Shown here piece by piece: positions 45,519-56,667 of a stretch of DNA of 64,000 nt. The notes under the pieces were generated by a model. That model did no database searches and was not told the origin of the DNA. It saw nothing but the letters and a program-made list of their open reading frames with translations. The stretch is from JAWKZG01 sp041396125 (GTDB lineage Bacteria > Pseudomonadota > Gammaproteobacteria > Competibacterales > Competibacteraceae). The stretch lies in NCBI GenBank assembly GCA_041396125.1, contig JAWKZG010000012.1:1-64000 (forward strand), read 5' to 3'. The position numbers and the translations under genes are program-made. The first letter of the stretch is position 1; each line of letters starts with the position of its first letter.

Positions 45519-45885
45519 TTATTCACCTTCTTGTAAAAATTATGGGTAGTTTTGTTGTTTTTATTGTGACGGTATTATGTCTAAATAACAATTTTGTTCG
45601 TGTGTAGCGGACCTTACCGTTTTTGATTTCCATTTTTTGTTGTAGAGGGCGACAGATTGAATGACCACAAAAAATTTTACGGCTGGCAATTCGCTGGAAA
45701 TTCTGCAGTGCTGGTCTACCCTTACTGTAGAAAATAAAAAAGGTCAAAAAAGTGCCCCGAACCTGGAATTGACTGAATGTTATGAGCCGTTTTTGGCGTA
45801 TAGCGATAACCTTATCGCGTTCCATTCTTACATAACCTACGAACCAACATAACCTACGAATCAACTACCCCACGAAGGTACTACC
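45519..45885. other. Intergenic region between adhesin copy 1 and the SMP-30-like gene
   Basis: AT-rich. Bases to about 45594 repeat the region upstream of copy 2 and probably contain its promoter. A 17-base unit starting ACATAACCTACGAA is duplicated in tandem at 45830-45846 and 45847-45863. A GAAGG ribosome site lies before ATG 45886. A 63-codon frame at 45661 has no support. Confidence 0.55.
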
Positions 45886-46761
45886 ATGCGAACCACCACG
45901 AGAATAATTTCAATATTTGTTGGAATGGCCGTTTATGCCGTGTCGTCCAGCGGGTTGGCCCAGACACTGGAAAAAAACTGGGAGAGTGCGGCTGAACTGA
46001 AAGGGCCGGAATCAGCCCTGTATGACAGTGGCGCGACGTTATTTACGTGTCCAACGTCAATGGCGACGCCAACGCAGTGGACGGCAATGGATTTATTTCC
46101 CGGAAGGGCACTCGATGGCGTATTGTCGAGCTGGAATGGGTCACCGGCCTCAACGCGCCCAAGGGACTGGCAATGGCGAGCGATATGTGCTCTATGTATC
46201 GGATATCAATACCCTGGTTGATTGCTCTCGATAGCGAGATCAGTAATCGCTATGAGGCGGCCGATGCCAAGTTTCTGAACGACGTGGCGGTGGACGCTGC
46301 TGGCAATGTGCGTTTCCGATATGGTGGCTAATGCGGTTATCGTTTGCAGGACGGTAACTTCGGCCTCTGGATACAAGACGATCAGCTGGAGAATCCCAAT
46401 GGTTTATTTGTCGATGGCGATCAGATGATCATCGGTTCCTGGGGCAAGATGACCGATGGCTTCAGCACCGAAGTGCTACGGTCACCTGAAAAGTGTTTCA
46501 CCGGCCGACGGTTCAATCCAGAGCCTGGGTGATGGCACGCCCGCCGGTAATCTTGATGGTGTGGAGTCGGACGGCAACGGCAATTGTTACGTGACAGACT
46601 GTTGATGAACGGCAAACTGCTGCTCATCGATACCAGCAGCAACGTGACCAGAATTGCTGGTGCTGGGGCAGGAATCGGCTGATCTTGGAGTGATTCCGGA
46701 TCAAGGACTGGTGCTGATTCCGATGATGAATAACACGCTGCACGCCTATACGGTTAAATAG
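45886..46761 (+). pseudogene. Broken exported SMP-30/gluconolactonase-like beta-propeller protein
   Basis: A signal peptide (MRTTTRIISIFVGMAVYAVS, cut near SSGLA-Q) is followed by pieces in three frames that together read as an NHL/SMP-30-like propeller: ESALYDSG, YVSNVNGDANAVDGNGFISR, WVTGLNAPKGLAMASD, AKFLNDVAVDAAGNV, NPNGLFVDGDQMIIGSWGK, GNLDGVESDGNGNCYVTD and DQGLVLIPMMNNTLHAYTV. The stop is TAG 46759. At least five indels are required. Such proteins are periplasmic sugar-lactone hydrolases or non-enzymatic propellers. It sits between the two adhesin copies. Confidence 0.75.
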
Positions 46762-46812
46762 TCTCAGCGAGCGGTGGTCTGAGTCTGCAGGCACCCATCT
46801 ATAATCCCTCTC

Positions 46813-46834
46813 GGTGGGCAACCAGTTGCCCACC
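46813..46834. terminator. Palindrome at the 3' end of adhesin copy 2
   Basis: Identical to the palindrome at 39686-39707. It lies 20 bases beyond the stop of copy 2 and about 50 bases past the SMP-30-like stop, so it could serve both converging transcripts. It marks one edge of the duplicated segment. Confidence 0.45.
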
Positions 46835-46853
46835 TTGCCGATCCTAAAGCCGC

Positions 46854-49800
46854 CTAAGTATTTCCCCGTCGTCGCCCGAACCGCAACAAAAGCCAGCCCC
46901 AGCCTTGATCAACAGCCCTATTCCCCAGGTACTGAGGGTGGGGATGTCGACGGTATGGCGGGCAGCGCGCTGATCGCCAGGCCGCCCGGATCACGGATCG
47001 GCTTCGGGCCGGGCAGCTTCGTTATCGCCCAGCTCGCCGCTCCGTTGAGTCGAAACTGACGGTTGGCACCGGGTGTTGTGGTCAGCGCTCACGTCCGGCA
47101 GGGTGTAAAACGTCTCGGTGGCCGGATCGTCGAGGGTGGTCGGGCCGTATTTGCGATAGAGCCGACTCGGCAGTTCGTCCAGGCCGTGGTAGAATACCGT
47201 GACCGTCGCACTGGCACAGGGGAGTTCAAAGCCCAACAAACCGAGCAGAGTATCCAGCCGCGGATCGAACCCGAAAGCGCGCTCCTGTTTGATGCTGGTC
47301 TGCTCAATCGGTGCACAGGCCTCCTCGACCGTCGAAGTCAGATAATCACCGGTGAGCGGGTTGGGCAGAGAGGCGACGTGGCCCTGGAGAAAATCGAAGA
47401 GGCCGTCGAAATTGCCATCGCCGCCATTGGGCGCATTGATCTCGTCGCTGTTACTGATGCCATCGCCGTCGTCATCGCTGGTCGGTGAGGGTTGATAGCC
47501 GATTGGTGTAGCGCTGGTGGTCTGCCCAAAAGCGACCGTCAGGTTCTGTGGACTATTGCCTGTGGTTAAGGTATTACCGCCGGCAGGGGTGCTCATCCAC
47601 CGTCAGGGTGACTGTGCCAGGTGCAACTTGGGTGGTGGCATCGCCGCTTGGGTCGGTCACCATCGTCTGCCCATTGCCGTAAGCATCCGTCACCAACACC
47701 TCTGCGTCTGGCAGATCCGGTTCCGTGCCCGTCTGGCTGCCATCACCGTCGATATCGATGAAAAGAGTGCACTTGCACGGTGCCGGACAGACCGATCTGA
47801 CCGAGGCTGGGGTCGTCGTCAAAGTCGATGAATTTCGCCTCCAGCGCCGCTTCGGTGCCGGCAGCGACCTGGGCCGCGCCAGTGGTGCCATCGAACACTG
47901 CTTGTGTGGCGTCGATAATGGTAGGACTTCGGTAGGAACTCGGCGCCGTTGGCCGAAGTTCGATGTAGTTACCGGACAGGGTATCGAAGGCGGTGTCGTT
48001 CAGCGTATCGCCAACAATGTCGATAGCCGCGCCATCGAACACCAGGCCGTTGACGCTGTTATCGATGACATTGCCAACCCGATGCTGATCTCGATCCCGT
48101 TGCCGGTGCTGCCATCGTTACGGCTATCACGCCCGTCGTCAGGTCAGTGAACCTGCTGCCGAGGTTATCGGCGTCATCGCCGACCAGCACCACAGTCAGT
48201 GCGCCGCCGCTCCCGTCTACCCGCACCGGTCGCATCGGCTGGACTGCCATCACCAGTGAACTGAAAACCATCGATGGTGACGTCGCTGGCGGTGACGAAA
48301 TCATGCCGGCGCTGCTGTCAGCCACGGTCACCGTCGTGGTGGCGAAGCCGTCGCCGAGCAGGGTCAGGCCTTGTTCACAGCCACGTTGCCGGCGAAAGTG
48401 CCATCGCCAACATTCACCGTCGCGCCTGCGGCGCGCGTCAACCGCATCCTGGCAACTCGGCACCGCCGGCAGCCGGAGCCGATGACATTGACCATCGTCG
48501 CCCGTTCCCGTGATCCATCTGCAATAGCGCTCAGATTGCCGTCGAGATTGACGGTTGTTGCATTGAACGCAGGCGTACCGGCAGGTGAAGTGTTGACGGT
48601 CACGCTGTTTCCGACCGTGATCGTTGTGGTCGTGAAGTCCGCATTGCCACTGCTGCTGGTATCGACTGCGAAGGTCAGCTCACCGCTAAGGATCTCGATT
48701 GCCGTGGTCGTCCCCGCATTCGACGAGGGTATGCAGGCCGTCGACCGCCGCGATCGTCAGGTCGGGGTGAAGTCCTGGATATTGACCACGCCGGCGGCAT
48801 TGGAGAACGCCAGGTTGCTGACCTCGACGTCGAGATCGTCGAGTGCGGTTCCGATGCCGGTCCCCGGCGCGGATGGCAAGGTTGGTCACCTCGATGGGGT
48901 CGAAGAAGAGGAGGTGTCGCTGTCGAGCACCTTGCCGCCGGTCTCCAGATCGACCGTCGAGACGTTGGCCAGGTTGATGTGATACAGGACCGTGATGTCG
49001 CCCCGAGCCGGAGTGCCCGATCTACAGCACGCCGGCGGTGGTGATGATGTCGGCTCGGCATCGGTCAGGCCTAGCGTGTTGACGCCGTCGGCGCCGCCCA
49101 GGCTGATGGCGATGGTGGCGCTGGAGGGACGGGTCATCTTCCAGGATCACCGGTTCGCGGCGGAGATGGTGCTGCCGGTCGCCAGCGTCATATTGTTGGC
49201 GCGGATGTCGATCTGGGCGTTGTTGGCGTTGCTGCCGCCGTCGCCGTTGACGATGTTCGCGTTGTTGGTGAACAGGCTGTCGCCGGCACCGCCGTTGCCC
49301 TGCTGCGCGACCAGGAAGATGTTGCGCCGCGAGTTGTAGATGTCGTCGTTGACGGTCAGGTTGCCGTCGGTGGTCTCAAGCTGAATCGCGAGAGTCGGGT
49401 TGAAAACGTTGTTCGCCCCTGTCGCTTCGTTGCGGAGGCCGACGACGCCGTCGACGGTGCCGACGATCAGGTCGCCACCAGCGAACCGCTCCAGAATGGC
49501 GATGCCGCCGTCGGTCGTGTTCAAGGCGGCCACCGTGTCGACTAAGGTTTCCAGGAGTTCGTTGTTGGCGATGCCGTTGACCGATTGCAGCGCAAGGTTG
49601 GCGACCTGCACGTCGGCCGCGTTGATGTTGTGGTCGTCGAGGATCTGATCGCCGGTGATCAGCGACAGCGTGTCGGTCAGCGCCGGGCTGATCAGGTCGT
49701 TGAACGTGATGCTGCCGGCGGTGGTGCTGCCGATGCGCAGGATGCTGGCGGTGATCAGGTCGAGCTCGGCGTCGGTCAGCGCCAGGCTGGTCGCCGTGTC

Positions 49801-52800
49801 GGTGCCGAGGTCGATCTCGCGCCCGGCGGTGCGCGGGCGCAGCGTGACGATGCCGGTGCCGGCCTGGATCGAGTTCTGAATGACAATGTCGTCGGCGTTG
49901 ATCGTGATATTGCCATTGCCGCCGAAAACGGTCGTCTGGACCGCGGGAGAGAAGCTGTTGTCGGCGGTGAACACACCGCCCGCCCCCGTCGTCAGGGTGA
50001 TGTCGCCGCCTTCCGTGCGGATCTCTGCACCGTCGAATCGCCCGGAGGTGTCGATCACTGAGATGTCTCTGCCGGCATTCGCCGTGATGGTCCCGGCGCC
50101 GCGGGCCATGACGAAGGTTCCTGTGTCCACAATGATGTCGCGGACGGCGTCGAGGACCACACTGCCGCCGCCGAACACGTTGCCCAGGGTACCGGCGCCC
50201 GCCGTGTCGCCCAGCAGCAGGTCGCGTCCGGCGTTCAGGGTGACGGTGCCGCCGGTGGACTCCACGGTCGCACTGGGTGTGGCCGCATTGTCCCCGGTGA
50301 GGATGTCGGCGGCGGCACCGTTGGCTGTGATGGTGACCGCCGCGGGCCCCCTGACCCGCTCGCCGGCGACGTTGATGTCGATCCGGCCCGCGTTGGTCAG
50401 TGCGATGTCGCCGCTGGTGACGACTCGCACGCCATCGAGCGCGCCCGTCACGCCGCCGATGGTCAAATCGCCGATGTTGTCGATGAAGATGCCGCCGGTG
50501 GTGGTCTGGGCCTCCAGGTTGCCGACTTGGGTTTCGAGGGTCGCCGTGGCGCCGGTGCCGCCGACGCCGGTGGCGGCCGACATGGACAGGTTCAGCGCCG
50601 TGATGTTCAGTGTGCCGTCGGGCGGGTCGTTAGCGTCGGTGATCGCGCCGGCGGTGCTGGTGATGCTGACCGTGCCGCCGGCCCCGTTGATCACGCCCAG
50701 CGCGATGTCGTTGATTGCGGTGAGGTTGATTGATTGCCGGCAAGCGACGCGGTCGCCGCCATGGTGATCCCGCCGTCGCCATCGGTGTCGCCAAAGCCGG
50801 CGGTCAGGTCCAGCGTGCCATTGGCGCTGATGGTCGCGCCGATGCCCATGAACACGTCGTCACCGGCTTGCAACGTCACGTCGCCGCCGGTGGACTGTAC
50901 CGTAACGCCCGCGTTCACCGTGATGTTGTCGGTATCCGCAGCCCCGTCGTCGACCGCGGTGGCGGTGATGTTGCCGCCTGCGATGAGGTTGGCTGCAAAG
51001 GTAATCGGGCTGTTGGCAGTCAGGTCGATCGTTCCGGTGGCGTTGATGGTCCCGTTCACGGCGATGGGGCCGCCGTTGACGGCAAGCGAGCCAAAACTGC
51101 CGGCGCCGGTGAACGTCGTCGTGCCGGCGGTGTTGAAAATGACGTTGGCGATTCCGCTCAGGTCTACCGCGTTGACGTTGATCGCCGTGGTGTTGTTCGG
51201 CGTCGTCGGATTGCCGAAGTTGATCGTGCCGGCGGTCAGCCGCGCGAGCTGGGCATCGCTGAATTGCAGAAACCGGCCATTGCCGTCGCCGACGCCGATG
51301 GTTCCCGCGCTGCTGCGCTGGATTGTGATCGTGCCGGCGCCGCCGTTGGCATTGAGCGAGATCGTGCCGGTTCCGTGCTCGCGGATGTCGGGTGCGATGA
51401 CCAGGATGTCCGCTGCGCTGTTGACGACCGCCGTAAAGCCGTCATAGACCTCCAGACTGTCAAATCCGCTGACGACGCCGGTTCCATCGGCGTCCACGTT
51501 GAAGGTGGCGTCGCCAACTGTCGTTGCAATTGTCGCGTCGGCGGTGAATGTCACGCCGTCGTTGGCGTTGTACTCGACCGACGGATAGGTCTGGTCACTG
51601 GACACAATGATGTAGGAACCGGCACTATCCAGCGCGTTGAATTGGACCAGGCCGGAAATGTTGGGGTTATTGGCGAATTGGCGGAGGCTTAGTATGTGGA
51701 CTTGGTTCTGAGCCGCCGTCGGATTGCCGAAGATCAGGTCGCCCGCCGTTAGTAATGCCAGTTCGGCGGTGTCCAGCCCGGCTCCACCGCTGGATGTGCC
51801 GGGGGCGAGACCGACATCCAGCAGGCCCGCCGTGACCCGGTCGAACAGCAGTGTGCCCGTGCCGGCATTGACCGCCGCGTTGATGTCGTAGTCGTCCGAT
51901 ATGAACGTAATGTCGCCGTTGCTGGTTGTAAGCGCGGCGTTGACGGTGATGCTGGTGCCCGCTTCCGCGGTCAGGCCGACGCCGGCTCCCGTCATCGCCA
52001 CGGCATCGGTGAATGTGATCGTATCGCTGGCAACAATGCTGACATTGGCTGTCGCGTTGTTCAGGACACTCGGATCAATCGTCAAGACCTCGACGTTGGC
52101 TGGGTCGGCGAGCCTGGTCAGGATGTCGGGATCGGATCCAGTAGTCAGACCGCCGGTCGCGACGTTTACGCTGGTCGGGTCCAGCAGCCAGTCACCAGCC
52201 GCGCCGCTCGGGGCGAGTGCATCGACGCTGGCCGTTGTCGCCACGCCCAGATTGATCGCGCCCGAGGTCTCGACCAATCCGCCGTCGCCGCCATTGACGC
52301 CGCCGCGGGTGGTAATCGCGCCCGCGAAATAGGTGGTGTCATCCGCCCACACGATGACGTTGCCGCCATCTCCACCGTCGGTCGCGCCTCGCATCGACTG
52401 TCGCGCCGTCGGCAAAATAGGTGATGTCGCTGGTCGGGACATAGTTGCCGACTTCGAGACCCGCATCTGCGATGATCTGTGTAACGCTGTCCACCTCGAC
52501 ATACTGCAGCGCGCTGCCGGTATTCGCCCCGCCGAGATAGGCGCCGCCGATCAGCGTCTCGCCGCCGCCAGCCGGGCCGGAGACGTTGACATCCGCGCCC
52601 GCGTTCAGCGCCACCGTGTCGCCGAGCACATGCACGGTACCGCCGGTGGTCTCCGCTTCCGCGCCGGAGGCATCCAGCGTGCCGGCGACCTGAACCGCCC
52701 CGGCGTTGTCGCCGGCCACAAGCGCGATCTGGCCGTCGCGGCCCTGGATCGAGCGCGCCTGGATCACACCGTCCATGTTGATCGCTTGGTCGACCATACA

Positions 52801-53664
52801 GGGTTTTGCCTCGGCGGCCAGTGATGACCGTGCCCGCCTCGGTGCTGATGTAGCCGCTGTTGCTAACCTGTGCGGTGAGCGCGCTGCCGTCCGGTCGGAG
52901 CGGTTGCGCGGTGGTTGGCACCGTGGCGGCAATCTGCAGGGCGGTGTCCGTGTCACCATGGATCGCATGAACGGGGCCGGAGGCCAGAGCGCCATCCCCT
53001 GCGGGGCGTCGATACGCCCGCTATTGTCGACCCCCGGTGCGATCAGTGCGGCCAGTCCGTACGTTGCTACGGTGGTAATCGTACCGGCATTGCTAATCAT
53101 GGCTGTGGGGTTGCCGGGGCGGTTCAATTCCAGGTGCTGAACATTGACAAAACAACCGGGGTGACTGTCGAGTGAGGTCAGCAGCAGGGATTGTGCTGTA
53201 ACGACGGATGCTGGCCCGAGTGCAAGGCCGTTGGCTGCTGAGATAAGCACCTGGCCGTTTGCGGACAGGGTGCCGTCAATCGTGCTTGACCCGCCGTCAC
53301 CCGAGCCGTGAGCGACAACGCCCAGCCAGGCGGTGGCGTCCGGTTCGGGCTGGATCAGTGTGACGGACTCGTCGGTACTGATATCGAAATGTTCCCACTC
53401 AATATGCAGATGTGCGGTGTGCTGGGTGATAGTGACTGTGCGCTCGCTGTACACGATCTCGGCCTGTCCGTCCACAACTTGGCCGCCTGTGGGCAGCGCC
53501 CAGGCTGACGGCGCTAACCCGGTGACCGTCAGCAGCAATAGCAGGTAAAACAGAATCTGGCGTTTGTGGCGGTCGGTTGGTGTGGATTCAGGTGACGAGT
53601 GGCTGTCTCTTTGCCCCGATATGTTGTTATTAGGATGGCAGTGGGCAGGCGCAAAAAAAGTCAT
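46854..53664 (-). pseudogene. Filamentous-haemagglutinin-like IPTL-CTERM surface protein, copy 2, frameshifted
   Basis: About 6.8 kb on the minus strand. ATG 53664 is followed by a signal peptide (QILFYLLLLLTVTGLAPSAWA) and a two-partner-secretion haemagglutinin domain (EWEHFDISTDESVTLIQPE, STIDGTLSANGQVLISAANG). Then come long beta-helix repeats, uninterrupted at 50691-52502 and 49147-50694, a second beta-helix block, an SdrD_B-like DIDGDGSQTGTEPDLPDAEV, a calcium-type DDDGDGISNSDE and IPTLSTWG with an Arg-rich tail ending at 46854. Frameshifts lie near 52990, 52390, 50715, in 47600-49150 and in the last membrane helix. The matching TpsB pore is not in the window. It may be a real but damaged gene or an intact gene with consensus errors. 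Confidence 0.75.
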
Positions 53665-53852
53665 TTATCCACCTTGATGTAATCAGGTTATAAGTGATTT
53701 TATTGTTTTATTATGACGATAATGTATCTAAATAACAATTTCATGTGCAGCAGGCTGACACCGACCTAATAAACTGGGGAATATGGTTGAATGGAAAGGA
53801 CTGAAACAGAATCGATTGGCTGCAAGCAGAATGTGATTGCAGCACTCAACAT

Positions 53853-55674
53853 TTAAGTACCGGGCTGGCGCAGTTCGCAGCTTTCCGGGTAGACCTGAAT
53901 ATTCGGCACTTTGCCTGCCAGCAGGGCATTCTGGATGCGTTCCCAGTAATCGGTTGTCAGCAGATCGCCGTGGGCTTCGCGAAAAGCCCGGCGCAGTTCG
54001 CGCTGGTCGATATTCAGGCCTATATCGATTTCTTCCGGCAGAAAGATCACGCCATCTTCGAAAAACCAGTCAGGAATATCTTCCTCGCCGTCAAAGCGGT
54101 CGCTATTGGTGCGGATTTTGACGTCGGTAAACGGCTCCAGCGCGTCGTAGTCGAATAAATACACTTTGTGAAAGCGATTAATGCCGTAATTGCGGGCGTC
54201 CAGATCCTTATTGAAGATATTGGCGGCGGTATTGTTTTTAATGCAGTAGCCGAGATTGAGCATTACCCGTTGTGCCGCCTGCGGCGATGCGGTCTGTAAA
54301 AACACCGGCAACGGAGTCAGCCGGCGCTGCACGATCAGGTGCTTGAAAAACAGATATGGACCGCGTTCGGAGACTGTGGCACCGGCCGCGCTCAGCAGTT
54401 CTTCCAGCAGTTCGGGGGCGAACCAGTCGGTCTGCAGGCGGATACGGTAATAAATGATATTGTCCAGCATGCTGCCGGTGCGGTTGATATCGTGCACCTG
54501 ACCGTATTTTTGCAGGACCGCTTCGGTGCCGGCATATTCCCCCCATTTGTACTGGGCGGTAGGCTGATCGCGGATTACTTTCAGATTGTACGACGAGTGG
54601 GGTGTCGCGAAACCGATAGCCACTGTGCCACGCGAACCAGGGGCGAAGGTAAAGCGCTCGTCCGGTCGAGCCAGTTCTTGCCGCAACTCATGCATAACCG
54701 CGACTTTGCCGACGTGGTTATAGCCGATGGTGGTGTAGTGCAGACCCAGCGGCCGGGTAGGCATGATGCTGTGCAGGAATTCTGAGATTTCCCGGTAATA
54801 CGGGTTGGTCACGTGAAAATTTGCCAGCGTGGAGCTGAACAGATTATGCGTATACGCTTCGCGCAGCAGCACGGCATCAACATAAATACCCTGCTGTGGA
54901 TGATCCGGCGAATTTAACAGTGCCAGTACCAGCGGCGTGATGTGTGAGTCTTCGTGGATGATCCGTCCGACCAGATACGCGCCGCGATTACGAAAAAAAC
55001 CGCCCTTGATAATGTCCAGCGTGTATACCAAGGCGCTGGCAGCGTGCTCTGCTGGAGCCAGTGCCTGATTGATACGTTGTGCGAGTAAAGCCGCATCAGC
55101 TGCGGCATCCCGATAAGGCGTTGTGAAACCGGGAATTGCCAGAATATCAAGCACGGTCTCTGGCTGCAGCGGTCCGCTGCAGTGGTAACGGCGATAGATA
55201 GCGTCCGGGCTGATATTCGGGCCGGACTCGCCCGCCTGCCCGAAAGCGTATTCGACTGCCTGCCATTCGACCTGATAAAGCCGCCGCCGTACCGAGTGAA
55301 TATAGGCAAACGCAACATCCGCTTCGTAGCGCCCGGCGATCAGTGCGACAAAACGTGCCTCGATATCGTCCCAGATAAAAGCGTCCAGGCTGCATTCCGG
55401 AAACACCTGCTCCAGGCGCTCGCCAATGGCTGCGTTCATGCTGCTGTAAAGCAGTAAACGGCGCTTGCTGAGCTGTAGCGAGGTCTGGAAATCACGCTGC
55501 TCGAAAGCCTGCCGGGCCAGACTCGGCGTGTTGACGATTTCCTGATAAAAGGTATCGAAGTCAGCCAGAATCCAGTCTGCAGTCAGGGCAATTTTGTCGT
55601 CTTCGGTCTGCGCCTGCGCGATGCGGGCGGCGTAGCTGGCCGCTGTATTGACAGGTGCCCTGGATTGCCTGCAT
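53853..55674 (-). CDS. aceK: Isocitrate dehydrogenase kinase/phosphatase
   Basis: AceK switches isocitrate dehydrogenase off by phosphorylation, and on again, to send carbon into the glyoxylate shunt. Clear landmarks are the ATP site FAPGSRGTVAIGF, LKVIRDQP, the catalytic region NIFNKDLDARNYGI and VYLFDYDALEPFTDV. An open frame from ATG 55439 gives 528 residues, but real AceK sequence continues upstream in frame (TEDDKIALTADWILADFDTF, LQLSKRRLLLYSS) to about 55650, where there is no start codon. ATG 55674, overlapping the preceding stop as TGATG, fits as the true start if one base has been gained or lost within about eight codons. aceA and aceB are not nearby. Confidence 0.85.
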
Positions 55675-56123
55675 CAGGGCGCTTCGATGAATTCTATCGT
55701 GATGCCGTCCGGATCGCGCAGATAGACCACCCGCCGACCCTGATTGGGGCCGGCATCAATCGCGACCGGTGGTGCGATGGGCTCAACCTGGTAGTGCATC
55801 GCGGTCTCGATAACCGCATCGAGGTTTTCCACGTTGAACGCGATATGCGCAAAGCCGGTATCGCAGGGGCGCGGCCGTACTGCGCTGCGATCAGCAGGGG
55901 CGGTATATTCGATCAGTTCCAGACTGTGACCGGGCGCTCGGACATAGGCAATCATCACCTGGGCGTTGATAACACCGGTGATACGCTCGATCAGTTGTGG
56001 GTCGCGCGGGGCTTTCGAGGTAACTTCAAAACCCAGTCCATCGCGGAAAAACGCCAATATCCGATCCAGATCGGACACGGTAAAGCTGGTGTGATTGGTA
56101 CTGGTAATGCGGAAATCGCTCAT
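55674..56123 (-). CDS. VOC (glyoxalase-fold) family protein
   Basis: A 149-residue vicinal-oxygen-chelate protein. ATG 56123 follows a clear GAAGGAG site and is preferred over 56195. Metal-ligand positions typical of the family are His in STNHTSFTVSDLDR, Glu in HSLELIEY, His in TGFAHIAFNVENLD and Glu in DPDGITIEFIE. It probably binds a divalent metal and acts on a small organic substrate (lactoylglutathione lyase, dioxygenase or epimerase type). Its stop overlaps the presumed aceK start, and a CMD gene starts just ahead of it on the same strand. Confidence 0.82.
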   Translation of the reverse strand: MSDFRITSTNHTSFTVSDLDRILAFFRDGLGFEVTSKAPRDPQLIERITGVINAQVMIAYVRAPGHSLELIEYTAPADRSAVRPRPCDTGFAHIAFNVENLDAVIETAMHYQVEPIAPPVAIDAGPNQGRRVVYLRDPDGITIEFIEAP

Positions 56124-56195
56124 ACGGGATACTCCTTCTGGTATGACCTGTTTAAAAGTAGCGGCTGAGAGGCAGGGCAGGTTTGGAAACAGCAA

Positions 56196-56591
56196 CTAGC
56201 GCTGAAAAACCTCATCGACAGGCACTTTCATGCCGTTGGCTAGCGCATTGGTCTGATGCGCCATGGCGACGACGGCCAGTAATTCCTGGTATTGGCCGTC
56301 CGTCATACCTTTGGCGAAAGCCGCCGCGGTGTGCGAGTGCACGCAATAGTCACAGGAATTGGCGATAGAGACGCCAATATAGATCATTTCCTTGGCGAGG
56401 TTGTCGATCTCGCCCGGCCCCATGACGGTTTTCAGCTCAGACCAGATGCGCTGCAGCGTGGCCGGATGATTCGCCAGTGCTTTCCAGAAATTATTGATGA
56501 AATCGGATTTGCGGGTGGCGCGGATATCGTCATACACAGCCCGCACTTCGGGACTGGCGTCTTCATACTCAATCAAACTGACGGTGGCCAT
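56196..56591 (-). CDS. Carboxymuconolactone decarboxylase-family (AhpD-like) protein
   Basis: A 131-residue helical protein with the AhpD-type redox motif in SIANSCDYCVHSHTAAA near residue 84-98 (Cys-x-x-Cys plus His). Such proteins reduce peroxides or act as disulfide partners. It precedes the VOC gene by 72 bases on the same strand, so these may share a transcript that continues into aceK. The substrate is unknown. Confidence 0.85.
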   Translation of the reverse strand: MATVSLIEYEDASPEVRAVYDDIRATRKSDFINNFWKALANHPATLQRIWSELKTVMGPGEIDNLAKEMIYIGVSIANSCDYCVHSHTAAAFAKGMTDGQYQELLAVVAMAHQTNALANGMKVPVDEVFQR

Positions 56592-56667
56592 AGGGTCTCC
56601 TCTTAAATTCTTTCTGATAAGTTAATGCATTACCGGGTGGGGCTGGGCTCGTCCCGGCAGGTGTGGG

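Larger units (their letters stand above)
39686..45594. repeat. Duplicated segment, copy 1
   Basis: This segment parallels 46813-53741: the same palindrome at one end and the same upstream bases (ending CTAAATAACAATTT) at the other, with long near-identical stretches between, such as the adhesin C-terminal region around 40200-40330. Copy 1 is about 1 kb shorter. Both have many small length differences. Confidence 0.8.
46813..53741. repeat. Duplicated segment, copy 2
   Basis: Longer partner of 39686-45594, in the same orientation. The shared part runs from the palindrome to the bases ahead of the adhesin start (ending CTAAATAACAATTT). The extra about 1 kb lies within the beta-helix repeat part. 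Confidence 0.8.

Noticed and set aside
45661..45852. 63-codon frame upstream of the propeller gene
   Set aside because: No ribosome site, no recognisable sequence, lies in a promoter-like AT-rich gap.
49880..51692. Two plus-strand frames of 295 and 320 codons in adhesin copy 2
   Set aside because: Antisense to the longest clean stretch of the adhesin repeats; repetitive composition explains the open frames.
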